Shown in pieces: positions 6,468 to 15,487 of a stretch of 36,660 bases of DNA. Source of the stretch: Candidatus Bathyarchaeota archaeon. GTDB taxonomy: Archaea > Thermoproteota > CALKCG01 > B24. Below the pieces are notes generated by a model, which was given only the letters and a program-made list of their open reading frames with translations, ran no database searches and was not told where the DNA came from. Made by a program: the position numbers and the translations under genes. How positions within the stretch are numbered: the stretch's first letter is position 1; each line of letters begins with the position of its first letter. Location of the stretch: positions 1-36,660 of the forward strand of contig JAGTQM010000018.1 in NCBI GenBank assembly GCA_018396755.1. Reading direction: 5' to 3'.

Positions 6468-7659
6468 TATCGCTAAGCCCGTTTAAGATTTCCTTTAAAG
6501 GAGCATTCGTTCTAAACCCTTTACCGTTAAAATGCGTAGGAGATGCATTATAACCCATTTCCCTAAGCTTTTCAAGTACTGCGTTTTTTGATGGGGGAGA
6601 TACCTTAAGAAAAGAGGCCAATTCATCTATAATATAATATGTTACGTCACCTGAAGACTCAGAAGCTATGGTTTCTATAAGCCTACCAAGCTCCCTATCA
6701 TCTGTCAAATGCGAATTCTCATACTCTGCAACCATTTGATTGCAAAACTCTACATCAAAAATTTCTCCAATCCAAAGTGGGCCAGCCAATTCTAATCGAC
6801 TACCGCAGTTTGGACATGAACTGGCTATTTCCTCTCCTAAAACTGTAAATCTTCTGTAAAGGCAGTTAAAACAGTGGTTCAAATAACCTATTTTATCTAG
6901 GGTTTTATCAGCTGCTATTGTACCCCGGATTGTTTCAATGTACACCCTTATATACTGCGTCGTCCTATGGCTGAATAGCGGTTTAAGACCTCTATTGAGC
7001 ATTGTACAGTTCCTCGCAATAAAGCCAAGTAAAATCCTTACAGCTACTTCCGGATAATACTCTGTTTTCAGTGGCTTAGACCAATATCTTCTAAGACATG
7101 TCCTCGGATATCTTCCAGATAGAGATGCTGTATCTGTCGATGTTACAGCTAATACCCCTCCCCTTTTAAGGCTTAAAAGAGCTGGTTGTATAAAAGGGGC
7201 TGGAGAACCGAAGGGATCAACATCTACGAGGTCAAAACCATCTTGGCGAATATCTCTCCGCAGAAGAAGTTCTCGCGCATCTAAATTGAAGACCATCGCT
7301 TTTTCAGATAAACCGTTAGCTTCAAGGTTTACACGTATGAATTCTACCGCATTGGGGTTTAGATCATTTATAACCGCTTCTTTAACACCTACACCTTCTA
7401 CTAAAAATCTAATGCTTCTAACACCGCATCCAGCAAGCGGATCGCAGACCCTTAAATCTCCGCCCTTCCTCCTAGAGAAAACTCTAACGGCTAAAACAGC
7501 AACATCTCTATTTAGAGAGGCCTCGGGATTGTAGAAAACACACGGTTTAGGCTTCCTTTCAGCTAATGGTTTCAATGCCTGAGGCGTTAGAAGCAAACGT
7601 ACAAGTCCTTCTCTAGTTTCAATAAGGTTACTCAAGCACTCTACCTCGAATTTACACAT
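6439..7659 (-). CDS. trm1: tRNA (guanine-26 N2)-dimethyltransferase Trm1
   Basis: The 406-residue enzyme methylates G26 of tRNA twice using S-adenosylmethionine. The SAM-binding motif is RVCDPLAGCGVRSIRF (about 70-85), followed by INDLNPNAVEF and the catalytic VDVDPFGSPAPFIQPA. Two cysteine pairs in the C-terminal part (CFNCLYRR and SCPNCGSR) form the zinc site seen in archaeal Trm1. Length is normal. It follows egsA with a 37-nt gap and is probably in the same transcript. Its last 29 bp overlap the end of tfe-beta on the other strand, so the two convergent transcripts must overlap. Confidence 0.95.
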   Translation of the reverse strand: MCKFEVECLSNLIETREGLVRLLLTPQALKPLAERKPKPCVFYNPEASLNRDVAVLAVRVFSRRKGGDLRVCDPLAGCGVRSIRFLVEGVGVKEAVINDLNPNAVEFIRVNLEANGLSEKAMVFNLDARELLLRRDIRQDGFDLVDVDPFGSPAPFIQPALLSLKRGGVLAVTSTDTASLSGRYPRTCLRRYWSKPLKTEYYPEVAVRILLGFIARNCTMLNRGLKPLFSHRTTQYIRVYIETIRGTIAADKTLDKIGYLNHCFNCLYRRFTVLGEEIASSCPNCGSRLELAGPLWIGEIFDVEFCNQMVAEYENSHLTDDRELGRLIETIASESSGDVTYYIIDELASFLKVSPPSKNAVLEKLREMGYNASPTHFNGKGFRTNAPLKEILNGLSDITRSLKPTL

Positions 7660-7695
7660 TTAAGCAAGCAGATTTCTTATTCTGAAGAGCCAAGC

Positions 7696-8787
7696 TTATA
7701 TGACCTCTGTCTCAGACGCCAGCTTTTCAGCTTCAGCTTTAGTTAAACCTTTGACCCCTAGAATAGTTAATCTTTCAGGTCTTATTTTATGGGCTTTCGT
7801 AAGAGCATCCACAATGTACTTGGGATCTATACCTAACTGCTTAGCATTAACAGGTGCACCGATTTTTACAAGGAAATCTCGAATCTCTATCCAATTGATC
7901 TTATGAAGATGAGCCATCATTACCGCCCCTACGCCGCACTGCATACCATGCTCAGCATGCTCAAAACCATGCTTAAGCGATAACAGGTCTAAACTGTGGC
8001 TAAAAAGATGTTCTGCACCGCTGGCTGGTCTACTGCTACCAGCTATACTCATGGAGACCCCGCTACCTATTAAAGCTTTAACAACTGTTCTAACGGCTTT
8101 CTCACCTCCGACTCTTATAACGTTGGCTCCAGTTTTAACTATGTTGGCGGCCATGAGCGCCATGGCTGCAGCATATTCACTGTAGTCTTCGCCTTTGACC
8201 TTCTGAGCCAGAAGCCAGTCGTTTACTGCTATTATTTTAGATATGAGGTCTCCACATCCAGCAGCTAGACTTCTTCTAGAGGCGTTTGATATGACTGATG
8301 TATCTGCTACTATGGCTACAGGTGCCCTTGCCTCCGTATACTCCACGCCCATGTTTTCAGCTACGTTCATTCTAAGTAGAAAGCTCACGATAGGGGATGC
8401 TATGCCATCATGCGAAGCCGATGTTGGAACACTTATAAAGGGTTTGTTAAGCCACGCTGAAGCGAGTTTAGCAACATCCATAACCCTTCCTCCTCCAACT
8501 CCTAAAACTACGCTTGATCCGTCTGCTTTAAGCCTTTTAGCGAGGTTCTTAACATTCATATATGTGACTGGATTAGACTCTACCGTAAACGCCGACACCT
8601 TGAAACCATTATCTGAAAGTAGTAGGTAGACTTCTTCGGCTATCTTCTTAGTGAATGTTGCACCAGATACAAGCTGTATCTTACTTCCAAGATGGAGTTT
8701 TTGAATTACATACGGCAGCTTTTTAAGGGCGTCAGCACCCATTATTACAAATCTTGGAAACTCCATGATTTCCGTTTTAAAAGACAT
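7696..8787 (-). CDS. egsA: sn-glycerol-1-phosphate dehydrogenase
   Basis: This enzyme reduces dihydroxyacetone phosphate to sn-glycerol-1-phosphate with NAD(P)H and makes the archaeal lipid backbone. The NAD site is VLGVGGGRVMDVAKLA. Metal ligands expected in the family are present: Asp in GCGDLISK, His in SGAEHLFSH, and His in EHAEHGMQCG. Length is 363 residues from ATG 8787. A TATA-like TAATTTATAC at 8801-8810 is so near that the start of transcription may fall about 8780, in which case Met8 (8766) is the true start. It is the first gene of a pair with trm1. Confidence 0.95.
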   Translation of the reverse strand: MSFKTEIMEFPRFVIMGADALKKLPYVIQKLHLGSKIQLVSGATFTKKIAEEVYLLLSDNGFKVSAFTVESNPVTYMNVKNLAKRLKADGSSVVLGVGGGRVMDVAKLASAWLNKPFISVPTSASHDGIASPIVSFLLRMNVAENMGVEYTEARAPVAIVADTSVISNASRRSLAAGCGDLISKIIAVNDWLLAQKVKGEDYSEYAAAMALMAANIVKTGANVIRVGGEKAVRTVVKALIGSGVSMSIAGSSRPASGAEHLFSHSLDLLSLKHGFEHAEHGMQCGVGAVMMAHLHKINWIEIRDFLVKIGAPVNAKQLGIDPKYIVDALTKAHKIRPERLTILGVKGLTKAEAEKLASETEVI

Positions 8788-8944
8788 TACACTCTAAAGA
8801 TAATTTATACTTGAAGGGTTTAAGCTTAACTAATGTAGTTTCATCCGATTCGGTTTAATACACACTCTTACAGTAATATATTGCCGCTGCCGCTGTTTTC
8901 AACAATATTTAACTGATGATTTGGACTTGACCTTTAGTTAACGG

Positions 8945-9780
8945 CTAGATTACTCCTATGGGTAATCCGTCTCCACGTATATCTGTATATCCAGCCTTCA
9001 ATCCGCCTTTAACTTCAACGATAGCTGCTACGCCCATTCTAGTAGGATAGCCCAATTTCTTCAGCTTATACCCTGCTATGGCATTACCGATATAACCTTC
9101 TTCGCACTCTACTAGAGCCGTATTGGGATTCCACTGAAACCTGGGATGCTCTATGGCTTCTTGAGGATGAAGCTCATAGTCAACAATATTAGTTGTTACT
9201 TGACTGTGAAATAATGGTCTATAATGTCCACCTGAAATACCAATAGCCATACGGCTTTCACCGTTATCCATCAATATGGCGGAAAGCGTATGTAGAGGCT
9301 TCTTACGTGGCTCGAGTCTATTTACGTGGTTTACATCTAGATAGAAGGATGAAGCGCGAGAATTCAAAGTAATGTTGAAGTTTGGCTCAGTGATGTAGGA
9401 GCCGAAATTATGGAAAATACTTTGAATTGCCGAAACAATCCAGCCGTCGCCATCAGCTACAGCGAAAAACGTAGTATCACCATCGTTAAGTTCTTTCGCA
9501 GTAGTATTCAACGTAGTTTTCATGGTTTCGATAAATCTGTCAGACAGCAATTCGTGAACTGTTAAACCCATAAATCTCGCATCCGTAACATATCGATCTC
9601 TAATATCGTAAGCGATTTTTGCAACATCAACTGTAATTTTCACTCGATCCATAGATTTAGAGTTAAACTCCCTTAAATTAAAACCCTCCAGAAGCTTAAG
9701 AATATGTAGTGTAGTTATCCTTGCGTGTTAGGAGGCATTTCATAAACTCTTCTACCACGGTATTCAATGGATATAGGGTG
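8945..9780 (-). pseudogene. gamma-glutamyltransferase, C-terminal remnant with frameshift
   Basis: Reading leftward from 9780, HPISIEYRGRRVYEMPPNTQG matches the end of the large subunit of gamma-glutamyltransferase. A missing base near 9716-9721 then shifts the frame, and ITTLHILKLLEGFNL continues the match. The small subunit follows complete: the processing and nucleophile region DGDTTFFAVADGDG (second Thr), then SRASSFYLD, GISGGH, AIEHPRFQW and a C-terminal RGDGLPIG. The large subunit is mostly gone, a tnpB occupies its place, and its first residues survive at 11177-11266. The enzyme would cleave glutathione-type gamma-glutamyl bonds outside the cell. It is surely inactive here. An open frame from ATG 9652 remains but lacks the substrate-binding half. 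Confidence 0.88.
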
Positions 9781-9867
9781 AAAATGCAGTTGACGTCACT
9801 GTAGCCGTAGGTTTCTTTAAGCGTAGTCTTACATCATCTTTCTGGACTCGGTTGAGACTTTTCCGCT

Positions 9868-11112
9868 TTATTTATGGATTCGGATGACCGTGTATACTTC
9901 TTCAACGGTGGTGGCTGCGCTCCTAGAAAACTTCAAAGATTGCAGAAGTGAGTTTGGCGACCGTTCTGACCTAGCGTTAACTTTCGCTACTAGGTCTTCC
10001 ACCTCGGCTAAGGCTTCATAAGTGGCTTTCGGGGGTAACGGAGGCTCCCCACATCTTGGGTTTCTCTTAAGCATGTTTAGACATGCGATTATATCCCTAT
10101 CTCCCTCGAATCCGCACTCGCATTTCAGAAGCCTATGCCCATTCGATGCTAATCTTCCACCACATATCGGGCATAGGCTTGAAGTGTATTTAGCGTCAAC
10201 GTGTATGACAGGCAGAGATGCTGAATGAGCTTTATACTCGATGTAGGATTGAAGTTTTCTAAATGGTAAAGAATGGAGCCGTCTATTCATTCTTCTGCTA
10301 TACTTTATACGTCGCCTCATGTTTTTCAAGTCTTCGAGGATTATCCCAAAATTGTGCTGTTTGGCAAAATCCACAATACTTTTAGCTAATTTATGACACA
10401 TATCCTTAACCTTGTTCTTCTCACGCTTTGAATACTTAGCCATCAGCCTTTGAGAAGTTAAGGGCTTATGCTTAGCCAGCTTCTGTATTTTTCTCCTTTT
10501 CTCAAAATAGGCGCTTCTTATTTCCCTTATTTTCGGCTCTAATCTAATAATATGAGGGTTAGAGCTTACAGTTGTGATGTTGCTCTCATTTATGTCTATG
10601 GCTATCCAATCACTCGGATTTGACAGATCGACATCTTTCTTGAAAGGCACGATTACCTTGGTTTCATTTATCGTTATCTCTCCAGTCTTCAATTTTCCAG
10701 CTTTCCAGGCGTCTATGAACTTCCTCTGGTATTCACCATACTTCAACTCTACATAAGCGAACTTCCTCGGTTTAACAGATATCCTAATTCTATCGCCGTA
10801 GAACTTATACAACTGCAGGTCGAGCTGCATGAAGAGCTTTTTAGCTTCAGGCTTACCTTTTCTGCGCTTTCTTCTATAGCTTTTAAGCATTGCCAGCGAT
10901 ATTTTGCATGCTGAATGGCAGAAGTGTGTCGAATAATCCCACTTCTTCTTCCAATCCTCGTAAACTCCTTTTCTCAGCTTAGCGTAGGAGCTTATCCTAC
11001 GCTTGAAGGCGAACTCTATGCAGAAGTTTACCATATCCCTGAAGTCTTCTAAGAGCTTCCTAAGATCGTCGGTAGGGCTGTAGGTGAACGGCACTCCGAG
11101 GACTACTTCCAC
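9868..11112 (-). CDS. tnpB: TnpB, RNA-guided nuclease of an IS200/IS605-type element
   Basis: A 414-residue TnpB of normal size. RuvC-I is WIAIDINESN (catalytic Asp), RuvC-II is IILEDLKNM (Glu), and RuvC-III is GDRDIIACLNML (Asp). The zinc ribbon between the last two is CPICGG, then CECG. All three acidic residues are present, so the nuclease may be active. No TnpA transposase is nearby, making this a stand-alone copy. Start is GTG at 11112. It sits inside the former gamma-glutamyltransferase gene, with the N-terminal relic upstream and the C-terminal relic downstream. Ends of the element were not defined; the guide RNA is expected to overlap the 3' end of the gene near 9800-9950. Confidence 0.93.
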   Translation of the reverse strand: MEVVLGVPFTYSPTDDLRKLLEDFRDMVNFCIEFAFKRRISSYAKLRKGVYEDWKKKWDYSTHFCHSACKISLAMLKSYRRKRRKGKPEAKKLFMQLDLQLYKFYGDRIRISVKPRKFAYVELKYGEYQRKFIDAWKAGKLKTGEITINETKVIVPFKKDVDLSNPSDWIAIDINESNITTVSSNPHIIRLEPKIREIRSAYFEKRRKIQKLAKHKPLTSQRLMAKYSKREKNKVKDMCHKLAKSIVDFAKQHNFGIILEDLKNMRRRIKYSRRMNRRLHSLPFRKLQSYIEYKAHSASLPVIHVDAKYTSSLCPICGGRLASNGHRLLKCECGFEGDRDIIACLNMLKRNPRCGEPPLPPKATYEALAEVEDLVAKVNARSERSPNSLLQSLKFSRSAATTVEEVYTVIRIHK

Positions 11113-11176
11113 AATTAGAGAGTATACCCTTAAGTTAATAACCTTTACGTTAGGTAGAAACAGTTTTCAATCCTCT

Positions 11177-11266
11177 TTAAAAGACTGGCAACTCAACCAT
11201 GGAAGCTAGGGGATGCTTGAAAGCTGCAACACCATGCAGGGAATAAAATGGAGATTTAAAGTACAT
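11177..11266 (-). pseudogene. gamma-glutamyltransferase, N-terminal remnant
   Basis: From ATG 11266 the frame reads MYFKSPFYSLHGVAAFKHPL, then ASMVELPVF and a stop. The HGVAAFKHPLAS pattern is the start of mature gamma-glutamyltransferases (hG-V-A-T-x-H-P-L-A-S). The expected GGNAxDA follow-on is absent, and the tnpB starts 65 bp later. With the C-terminal piece at 8945-9780 in the same orientation, this shows one gene broken apart, with about 300 residues of the large subunit lost. Confidence 0.75.
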
Positions 11267-11324
11267 GGAGTGGAAATATTGAGAAAGTGATATTAAAATC
11301 TTAGTGACTAACGTTTCTCCAGTT

Positions 11325-11705
11325 TTAGCCGTAAACTTTATTATGGAAACATGATCTATAGCCTTCGTGACAAGCATATCCGATTTGATTGACTTTAAGC
11401 AGTACTGAGTCGTAGTCGCAGTCTACGTATACTTTTTTTACAAACTGTACATGTCCAGATTCTTCGCCTTTACGCCAGAGTTTTCCTCGCGATAGACTCC
11501 AATAGTGGGCTAAACCTGTCGTTAAGGTTTTAACAAGGGCTTCTTTATTCATGAATGCCACCATTAAAACTTCGCCTGTATCAACATCTTGAACAACGGC
11601 TACTATAAAGCCACCGTTATGTCTATAGTTTAAAGTATCCGCCAGTCTTACGGCTTCTTCAAGGTTCATAGGAACATCATTTATCTCGAATTTTTCCTCC
11701 ATCAT
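11325..11705 (-). CDS. hisI: Phosphoribosyl-AMP cyclohydrolase
   Basis: The enzyme opens the purine ring of phosphoribosyl-AMP, the third step of histidine synthesis. The 126-residue protein has the family core MVAFMNKEAL, YWSLSRGKLWRKGEESGH, the metal-binding DCDYDSVLLKV, and the two-cysteine end ACHEGYRSCF that binds zinc. It is a single-domain HisI, not fused to HisE as in many bacteria. The ATG at 11705 (or 11702) overlaps the end of hisE by 29 bp; Met13 (11669) is another possible start. It is the last gene of the his operon; the broken ggt and a tnpB follow. Confidence 0.95.
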   Translation of the reverse strand: MMEEKFEINDVPMNLEEAVRLADTLNYRHNGGFIVAVVQDVDTGEVLMVAFMNKEALVKTLTTGLAHYWSLSRGKLWRKGEESGHVQFVKKVYVDCDYDSVLLKVNQIGYACHEGYRSCFHNKVYG

Positions 11706-11994
11706 GGCCTGATAGCCTCCTCTTCATAAGTTCTTCAGGAATCTTGCTCGATGGAATTCTAATAAATGCTGTTAAGACGAGAACGTGGTAGATAAGGTCG
11801 GACGCTTCATACACGGTATCGCTTTCAGAGCCTTTGTAAGCGGCTTCAACAAGCTCTAAACATTCTTCAAGAATTTTATCGACTATTATCTCTAAACCCT
11901 CTGACATAAGCCTATTAGTGTAAGAGCCTTCAATCGGTTTATCGCGTCTTTCCTCTATAATTCTATAAAGCTCATCTAGAAAACACCAACTCAT
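11677..11994 (-). CDS. hisE: Phosphoribosyl-ATP pyrophosphatase
   Basis: This is the second step of histidine synthesis, removing pyrophosphate from phosphoribosyl-ATP. The all-alpha MazG-like fold shows as LDELYRIIEERR, GSYTNRLMSEG, and the metal-binding acidic helices KILEECLELVEAA and YEASDLIYHVLVL. The ATG at 11994 gives 105 residues and the usual family start; a GTG at 12015 would add seven residues but is less likely. The gene lies 32 nt after hisD and overlaps hisI. Confidence 0.93.
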   Translation of the reverse strand: MSWCFLDELYRIIEERRDKPIEGSYTNRLMSEGLEIIVDKILEECLELVEAAYKGSESDTVYEASDLIYHVLVLTAFIRIPSSKIPEELMKRRLSGHDGGKIRDK

Positions 11995-12026
11995 GTTAAT
12001 CACTTTCAAACACACCGTATTTAAAG

Positions 12027-13325
12027 CTATGGAGGCGAGTGTTTAAACTGTAAGCCGTTTAATGAATCTCTGACTTTTAAAGCATTATAGTGCATTCTCA
12101 ACCCCTCAATGTTAGCCATGACTTCCGCAAACTTCTTAAGCGTTTTAAACCCGTTTACATCGACGATTTGAACGATTAAATCTTTCATAAAATGAAGCGG
12201 ATTGAGACCTGACGAGAATCTAGCAGCACCACCAGTAGGCAAGACATGACTTACACCAGTTGCATAGTCTCCCAGGGAGACGGGTGTTAAAGGTCCTATG
12301 AAAACTGAACCTGCGTTTTTAACCATTCTTAGAACTTCCTCCGGCTCTTCAAGCATTATCTCGAGGTGTTCAGGGGCATAGTAATTTACAAATTCTATAG
12401 CCTCCTCCAAGTTATCAGCTACGAATAAACCACCTCTTTCAAAGCTCTCAAAAGTATTTGAATCCACCATAGAATCTAAAATCTCTGAGACTTTTAAAGC
12501 AAGCTTTTCAGACATTGATATAAGTATTGCAGAGGAATATGGATGTTCAGCTTGAGATAAAAGATCCACCGCCACCAACATTGGATCTGCTGAATCATCT
12601 GCCAATATCAATATTTCACTCGGTCCAGCAGGCAAGTCGACACCAACATCACCGTAGACTATACGCTTAGCTATTTCAACGTAAGGACTTCCAGGTCCAA
12701 CGATTTTATCTACTTTAGGTATTGTCTCCGTTCCATATGCCATAGCCGCGATGGCTTGTGCACCACCTACTCTAAATGCCTCATCAACACCAGCAATCTT
12801 CATAGCGGCTAATACGACTGGCTTAACATTTCTAGGAGGCGTGCAAACCACAACTCTACCTACTCTAACAGTCTTCGCCAGTGTTACTGTCATGAATATG
12901 GTTGATGGGTAGGGATTCGCTCCACCCGGTATATAGACGCCGATACTATTTATGGGTTTCCATAATACATGTATCCGTAAACCCCTCTCCGGCTCTATAA
13001 GCCTATTCTCTGGTAAAAATCCTAGACATACTTTTTCTACCATGGAACGTATAAACTCCATAGCCTCTAGAATAGGGTCATCCAATGTATTGTAGGCGGC
13101 ATCCATTTCCTCACGTAGTATTCTTAAATTTTCAGGATTCAACTCTACACCGTCGTAAAGCCTAGTGTATTCTATGAGAGCTATATCTCCTCTCGATTTT
13201 ACGTTTTCAACTATTTCCATTACGGTTTTTCGAATATCTTTCAAATTGCATAATCCTCTTCTCCGAAGCTTTTTTAAATCATCTTGCGAGAGAGTTTTCA
13301 ATTTTACTGGTTTTAAACGGGTCAT
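12027..13325 (-). CDS. hisD: Histidinol dehydrogenase
   Basis: A 432-residue enzyme that oxidises histidinol to histidine in two NAD-dependent steps at a zinc site. Family marks are IYIPGGANPYPSTIFM, VGGAQAIAAMAYGTETIP, DLPAGPSEILILAD, the catalytic SQAEHPYSSA and YAPEHLEIM, and GLNPLHFMKD at the end. Length is complete. It starts with ATGA overlapping the stop of hisB, so translation is coupled. Confidence 0.97.
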   Translation of the reverse strand: MTRLKPVKLKTLSQDDLKKLRRRGLCNLKDIRKTVMEIVENVKSRGDIALIEYTRLYDGVELNPENLRILREEMDAAYNTLDDPILEAMEFIRSMVEKVCLGFLPENRLIEPERGLRIHVLWKPINSIGVYIPGGANPYPSTIFMTVTLAKTVRVGRVVVCTPPRNVKPVVLAAMKIAGVDEAFRVGGAQAIAAMAYGTETIPKVDKIVGPGSPYVEIAKRIVYGDVGVDLPAGPSEILILADDSADPMLVAVDLLSQAEHPYSSAILISMSEKLALKVSEILDSMVDSNTFESFERGGLFVADNLEEAIEFVNYYAPEHLEIMLEEPEEVLRMVKNAGSVFIGPLTPVSLGDYATGVSHVLPTGGAARFSSGLNPLHFMKDLIVQIVDVNGFKTLKKFAEVMANIEGLRMHYNALKVRDSLNGLQFKHSPP

Positions 13326-13912
13326 GTTAAAACACCCTTTGTACTCGGAATACCGCTTCGATTTTCAGTTACAACTTTACATGCTTCTCTTAAAGCTACT
13401 GCTAAAGCCTTAAACAGGGCTTCGAAAACATGGTGGGCATCTTCCCCGTATATACGTGGGACGTGAATTGTGAGTTTACCAGACTGGGCTAGACTACGTA
13501 GAAAATGTTTTACGAGGCTAAAATCTAAACCTTCAGTGAAGCCGACGAATCGATCTTCCACATGTATATATGGTCTACCCGAAACATCTAGAGAAACTTC
13601 TGCCAAAGCATCATCCATAGGTATTATGGCAAAGCCGAATCTAAGTATACCTTTTCTATCGCCTAAAGACTTATCCAAAGCCTCACCTATGGTTAAGGCT
13701 ACGTCTTCCACAACATGGTGAATACTAGGCGTTTTCAATGAATCAGCGGATATTTTTAAATCTATCAAACTGTGTTTTGACAATGTTTCAAGCATATGGT
13801 CGAAAAAAGGATGGCCTGTTTTAACATCTGAAAAGCCCGAGCCATCTAGATTAAACTCAACTCTAACGTAAGTTTCCAATGTTTTTCTTTCGCAGACGAC
13901 CAGCCTACCCAT
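13322..13912 (-). CDS. hisB: Imidazoleglycerol-phosphate dehydratase
   Basis: A stand-alone IGP dehydratase of about 196 residues, without the HisN-type phosphatase half seen in enterobacterial HisB. The manganese-binding motifs are GHPFFDHMLE, IHHVVEDVALTIG, PMDDALAEVSLD and DAHHVFEALFKALA. The ATG at 13912 lies inside the last codons of hisA and is a better start than TTG 13921, because the family begins near MGRLVV. Since histidinol-phosphate phosphatase is not part of this protein, that step must come from a gene outside the window. Confidence 0.95.
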   Translation of the reverse strand: MGRLVVCERKTLETYVRVEFNLDGSGFSDVKTGHPFFDHMLETLSKHSLIDLKISADSLKTPSIHHVVEDVALTIGEALDKSLGDRKGILRFGFAIIPMDDALAEVSLDVSGRPYIHVEDRFVGFTEGLDFSLVKHFLRSLAQSGKLTIHVPRIYGEDAHHVFEALFKALAVALREACKVVTENRSGIPSTKGVLT

Positions 13913-14627
13913 TTTGAGCAACCTCCACCGCTTCCCTCAAACTAAAACGCTTCTCATATAAAGCTCTACCTAAGATAACGCCATAAACACCCGTTTTCTT
14001 CAGCATTACTATATCTTGAAGGGATGAAATTCCACCAGCGTAAAACACGGGTTTTTCCGTAGCATTTAAAATCTCCTTTAACGTTTCTAAGCAGACCCCT
14101 GAAGCTAAACCCTCACGTTGAACATCGGTGTACAGTATACCCCAGAACATACTGGGGTCTAGTTTTTCAACTGCTTCATACACCGTGATCCCCACTGTTT
14201 CAGTCCAACCTCTCTTGACTATTAAACCAGACTTAGCATCTAAAGCTACTATGATCTTATCTGGACCTACGGCTTCAACTATTCCATTGAAAAGTTTTGA
14301 GTCTTCAAATAATACCGTTCCAAGGATTATACGATGCACACCAATCTCCACGAAATATAGAGCATCTTCAACAGATCTTATTCCTCCACCCACCTGAACT
14401 GGAACAGTTACTTGCTTAATAATCTCGAAAATCACAGGTCTATTTATGTTTGAACCGTCTATTGCACCATTTAAATCCACCACGTGTAAGAGGGAGGCGC
14501 CTTCTCTAATCCAGTACTTGGCTATAGCAATAGGAGCCAAGGGAAGTTTCAGACCAGTTCCAGGTCTTCCTTGAATGAGTTTTACACATCTACCATCTTT
14601 AAGGTCTATAGACGGCACTACAATCAT
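13905..14627 (-). CDS. hisA: ProFAR isomerase
   Basis: A 240-residue (beta/alpha)8 barrel that opens the ribose ring of ProFAR. The catalytic Asp is in PSIDLKDGRCVKL, the second in LYTDVQREG. Phosphate loops are QVGGGIRSVEDA and YAGGISSL followed by VILGRALYE. It is HisA rather than HisF by its N-terminus and by VVDLNGA; HisF would begin with a different catalytic strand. The ATGA overlap with hisG couples translation. Since hisF and hisH do not occur in this operon, the next step depends on genes elsewhere. Confidence 0.94.
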   Translation of the reverse strand: MIVVPSIDLKDGRCVKLIQGRPGTGLKLPLAPIAIAKYWIREGASLLHVVDLNGAIDGSNINRPVIFEIIKQVTVPVQVGGGIRSVEDALYFVEIGVHRIILGTVLFEDSKLFNGIVEAVGPDKIIVALDAKSGLIVKRGWTETVGITVYEAVEKLDPSMFWGILYTDVQREGLASGVCLETLKEILNATEKPVFYAGGISSLQDIVMLKKTGVYGVILGRALYEKRFSLREAVEVAQNG

Positions 14628-15484
14628 GGAATAACCCTCTCTATAGGCATTACAAGGAGGTCACGTGCACCAGCCTTTTTAGCGAGGTTTATTATCTTGT
14701 AGACTTCATCTTCATTTATAACCGTGTAAACTTCCCACATTCTCTCCTCAGCCTTCACTTCTGCGACGGTAGGACCTGCCATAGCCGGTAGAACGGCTAA
14801 AACTTTACCTAGAAACTTATCGGGTACATTCATCATGAGAAGCTTCTTACCCTTAGCCTTGAGGACGCTTTCAAGAGCGAGTCTAACCTCCATGATTTTA
14901 TCGTTTTTAACCTTTAAGCTACTCCTATTCGCTATTAAACGTGATGAAGATTCGAGGAGAACATCTATGGGCTTTAAACCATGAATCTTTAAAGTGGTAC
15001 CCGTACTTGAAACATCTACGATAGCATCTGCTACGTTTAAATGAGGCATAATTTCAGCAGCACCTGTGATCGGTATGACCTCGACTTTTAGATTGAGGCG
15101 ATTGAAAAACCTTGAAGCTATGTTAACGTACTTTGTTGCAACCTTAAGTCCAGGTTTTAAATCTCGAACCGTTTCGATCCCAGAAACTTCTTTCACAGCT
15201 AGCACGATGGATGCTCTTCCAAACTTTAAATCAAGCAAATCTTCAACGTCTGCATTTGCTTCAACAACGTAATCGTAGCCTGTTATCCCTAGATCTGCAG
15301 CCCCCAATTCAACAAGCCTAGGTATATCAGCAGCTCTAGCGAATATTACATCTAGTTCAGAATCGTTCGTCCTACCGTAGAGTTTTCCTTTATCTAGAAT
15401 TCTTATACCTGCTTCAGCTAATATATCTAAGGCTGGCTTATGCAGCCTACCCTTATTCGGTAGCGCGAGTATAACATTATCCAT
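14624..15484 (-). CDS. hisG: ATP phosphoribosyltransferase, long form
   Basis: First and feedback-controlled step of histidine synthesis. At 286 residues it is the long HisG. The catalytic part shows LALPNKGRLHKPALDIL, LGITGYDYVVE and the PRPP-binding DAIVDVSSTGTTLK. From about residue 210 a C-terminal ACT-like domain follows (LLMMNVPDKFLGKVLAVLPA), where histidine binds to inhibit. A short form would need HisZ, which is neither seen nor needed. It lies 3 nt after hisC. Confidence 0.96.
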   Translation of the reverse strand: MDNVILALPNKGRLHKPALDILAEAGIRILDKGKLYGRTNDSELDVIFARAADIPRLVELGAADLGITGYDYVVEANADVEDLLDLKFGRASIVLAVKEVSGIETVRDLKPGLKVATKYVNIASRFFNRLNLKVEVIPITGAAEIMPHLNVADAIVDVSSTGTTLKIHGLKPIDVLLESSSRLIANRSSLKVKNDKIMEVRLALESVLKAKGKKLLMMNVPDKFLGKVLAVLPAMAGPTVAEVKAEERMWEVYTVINEDEVYKIINLAKKAGARDLLVMPIERVIP

Positions 15485-15487
15485 GTA

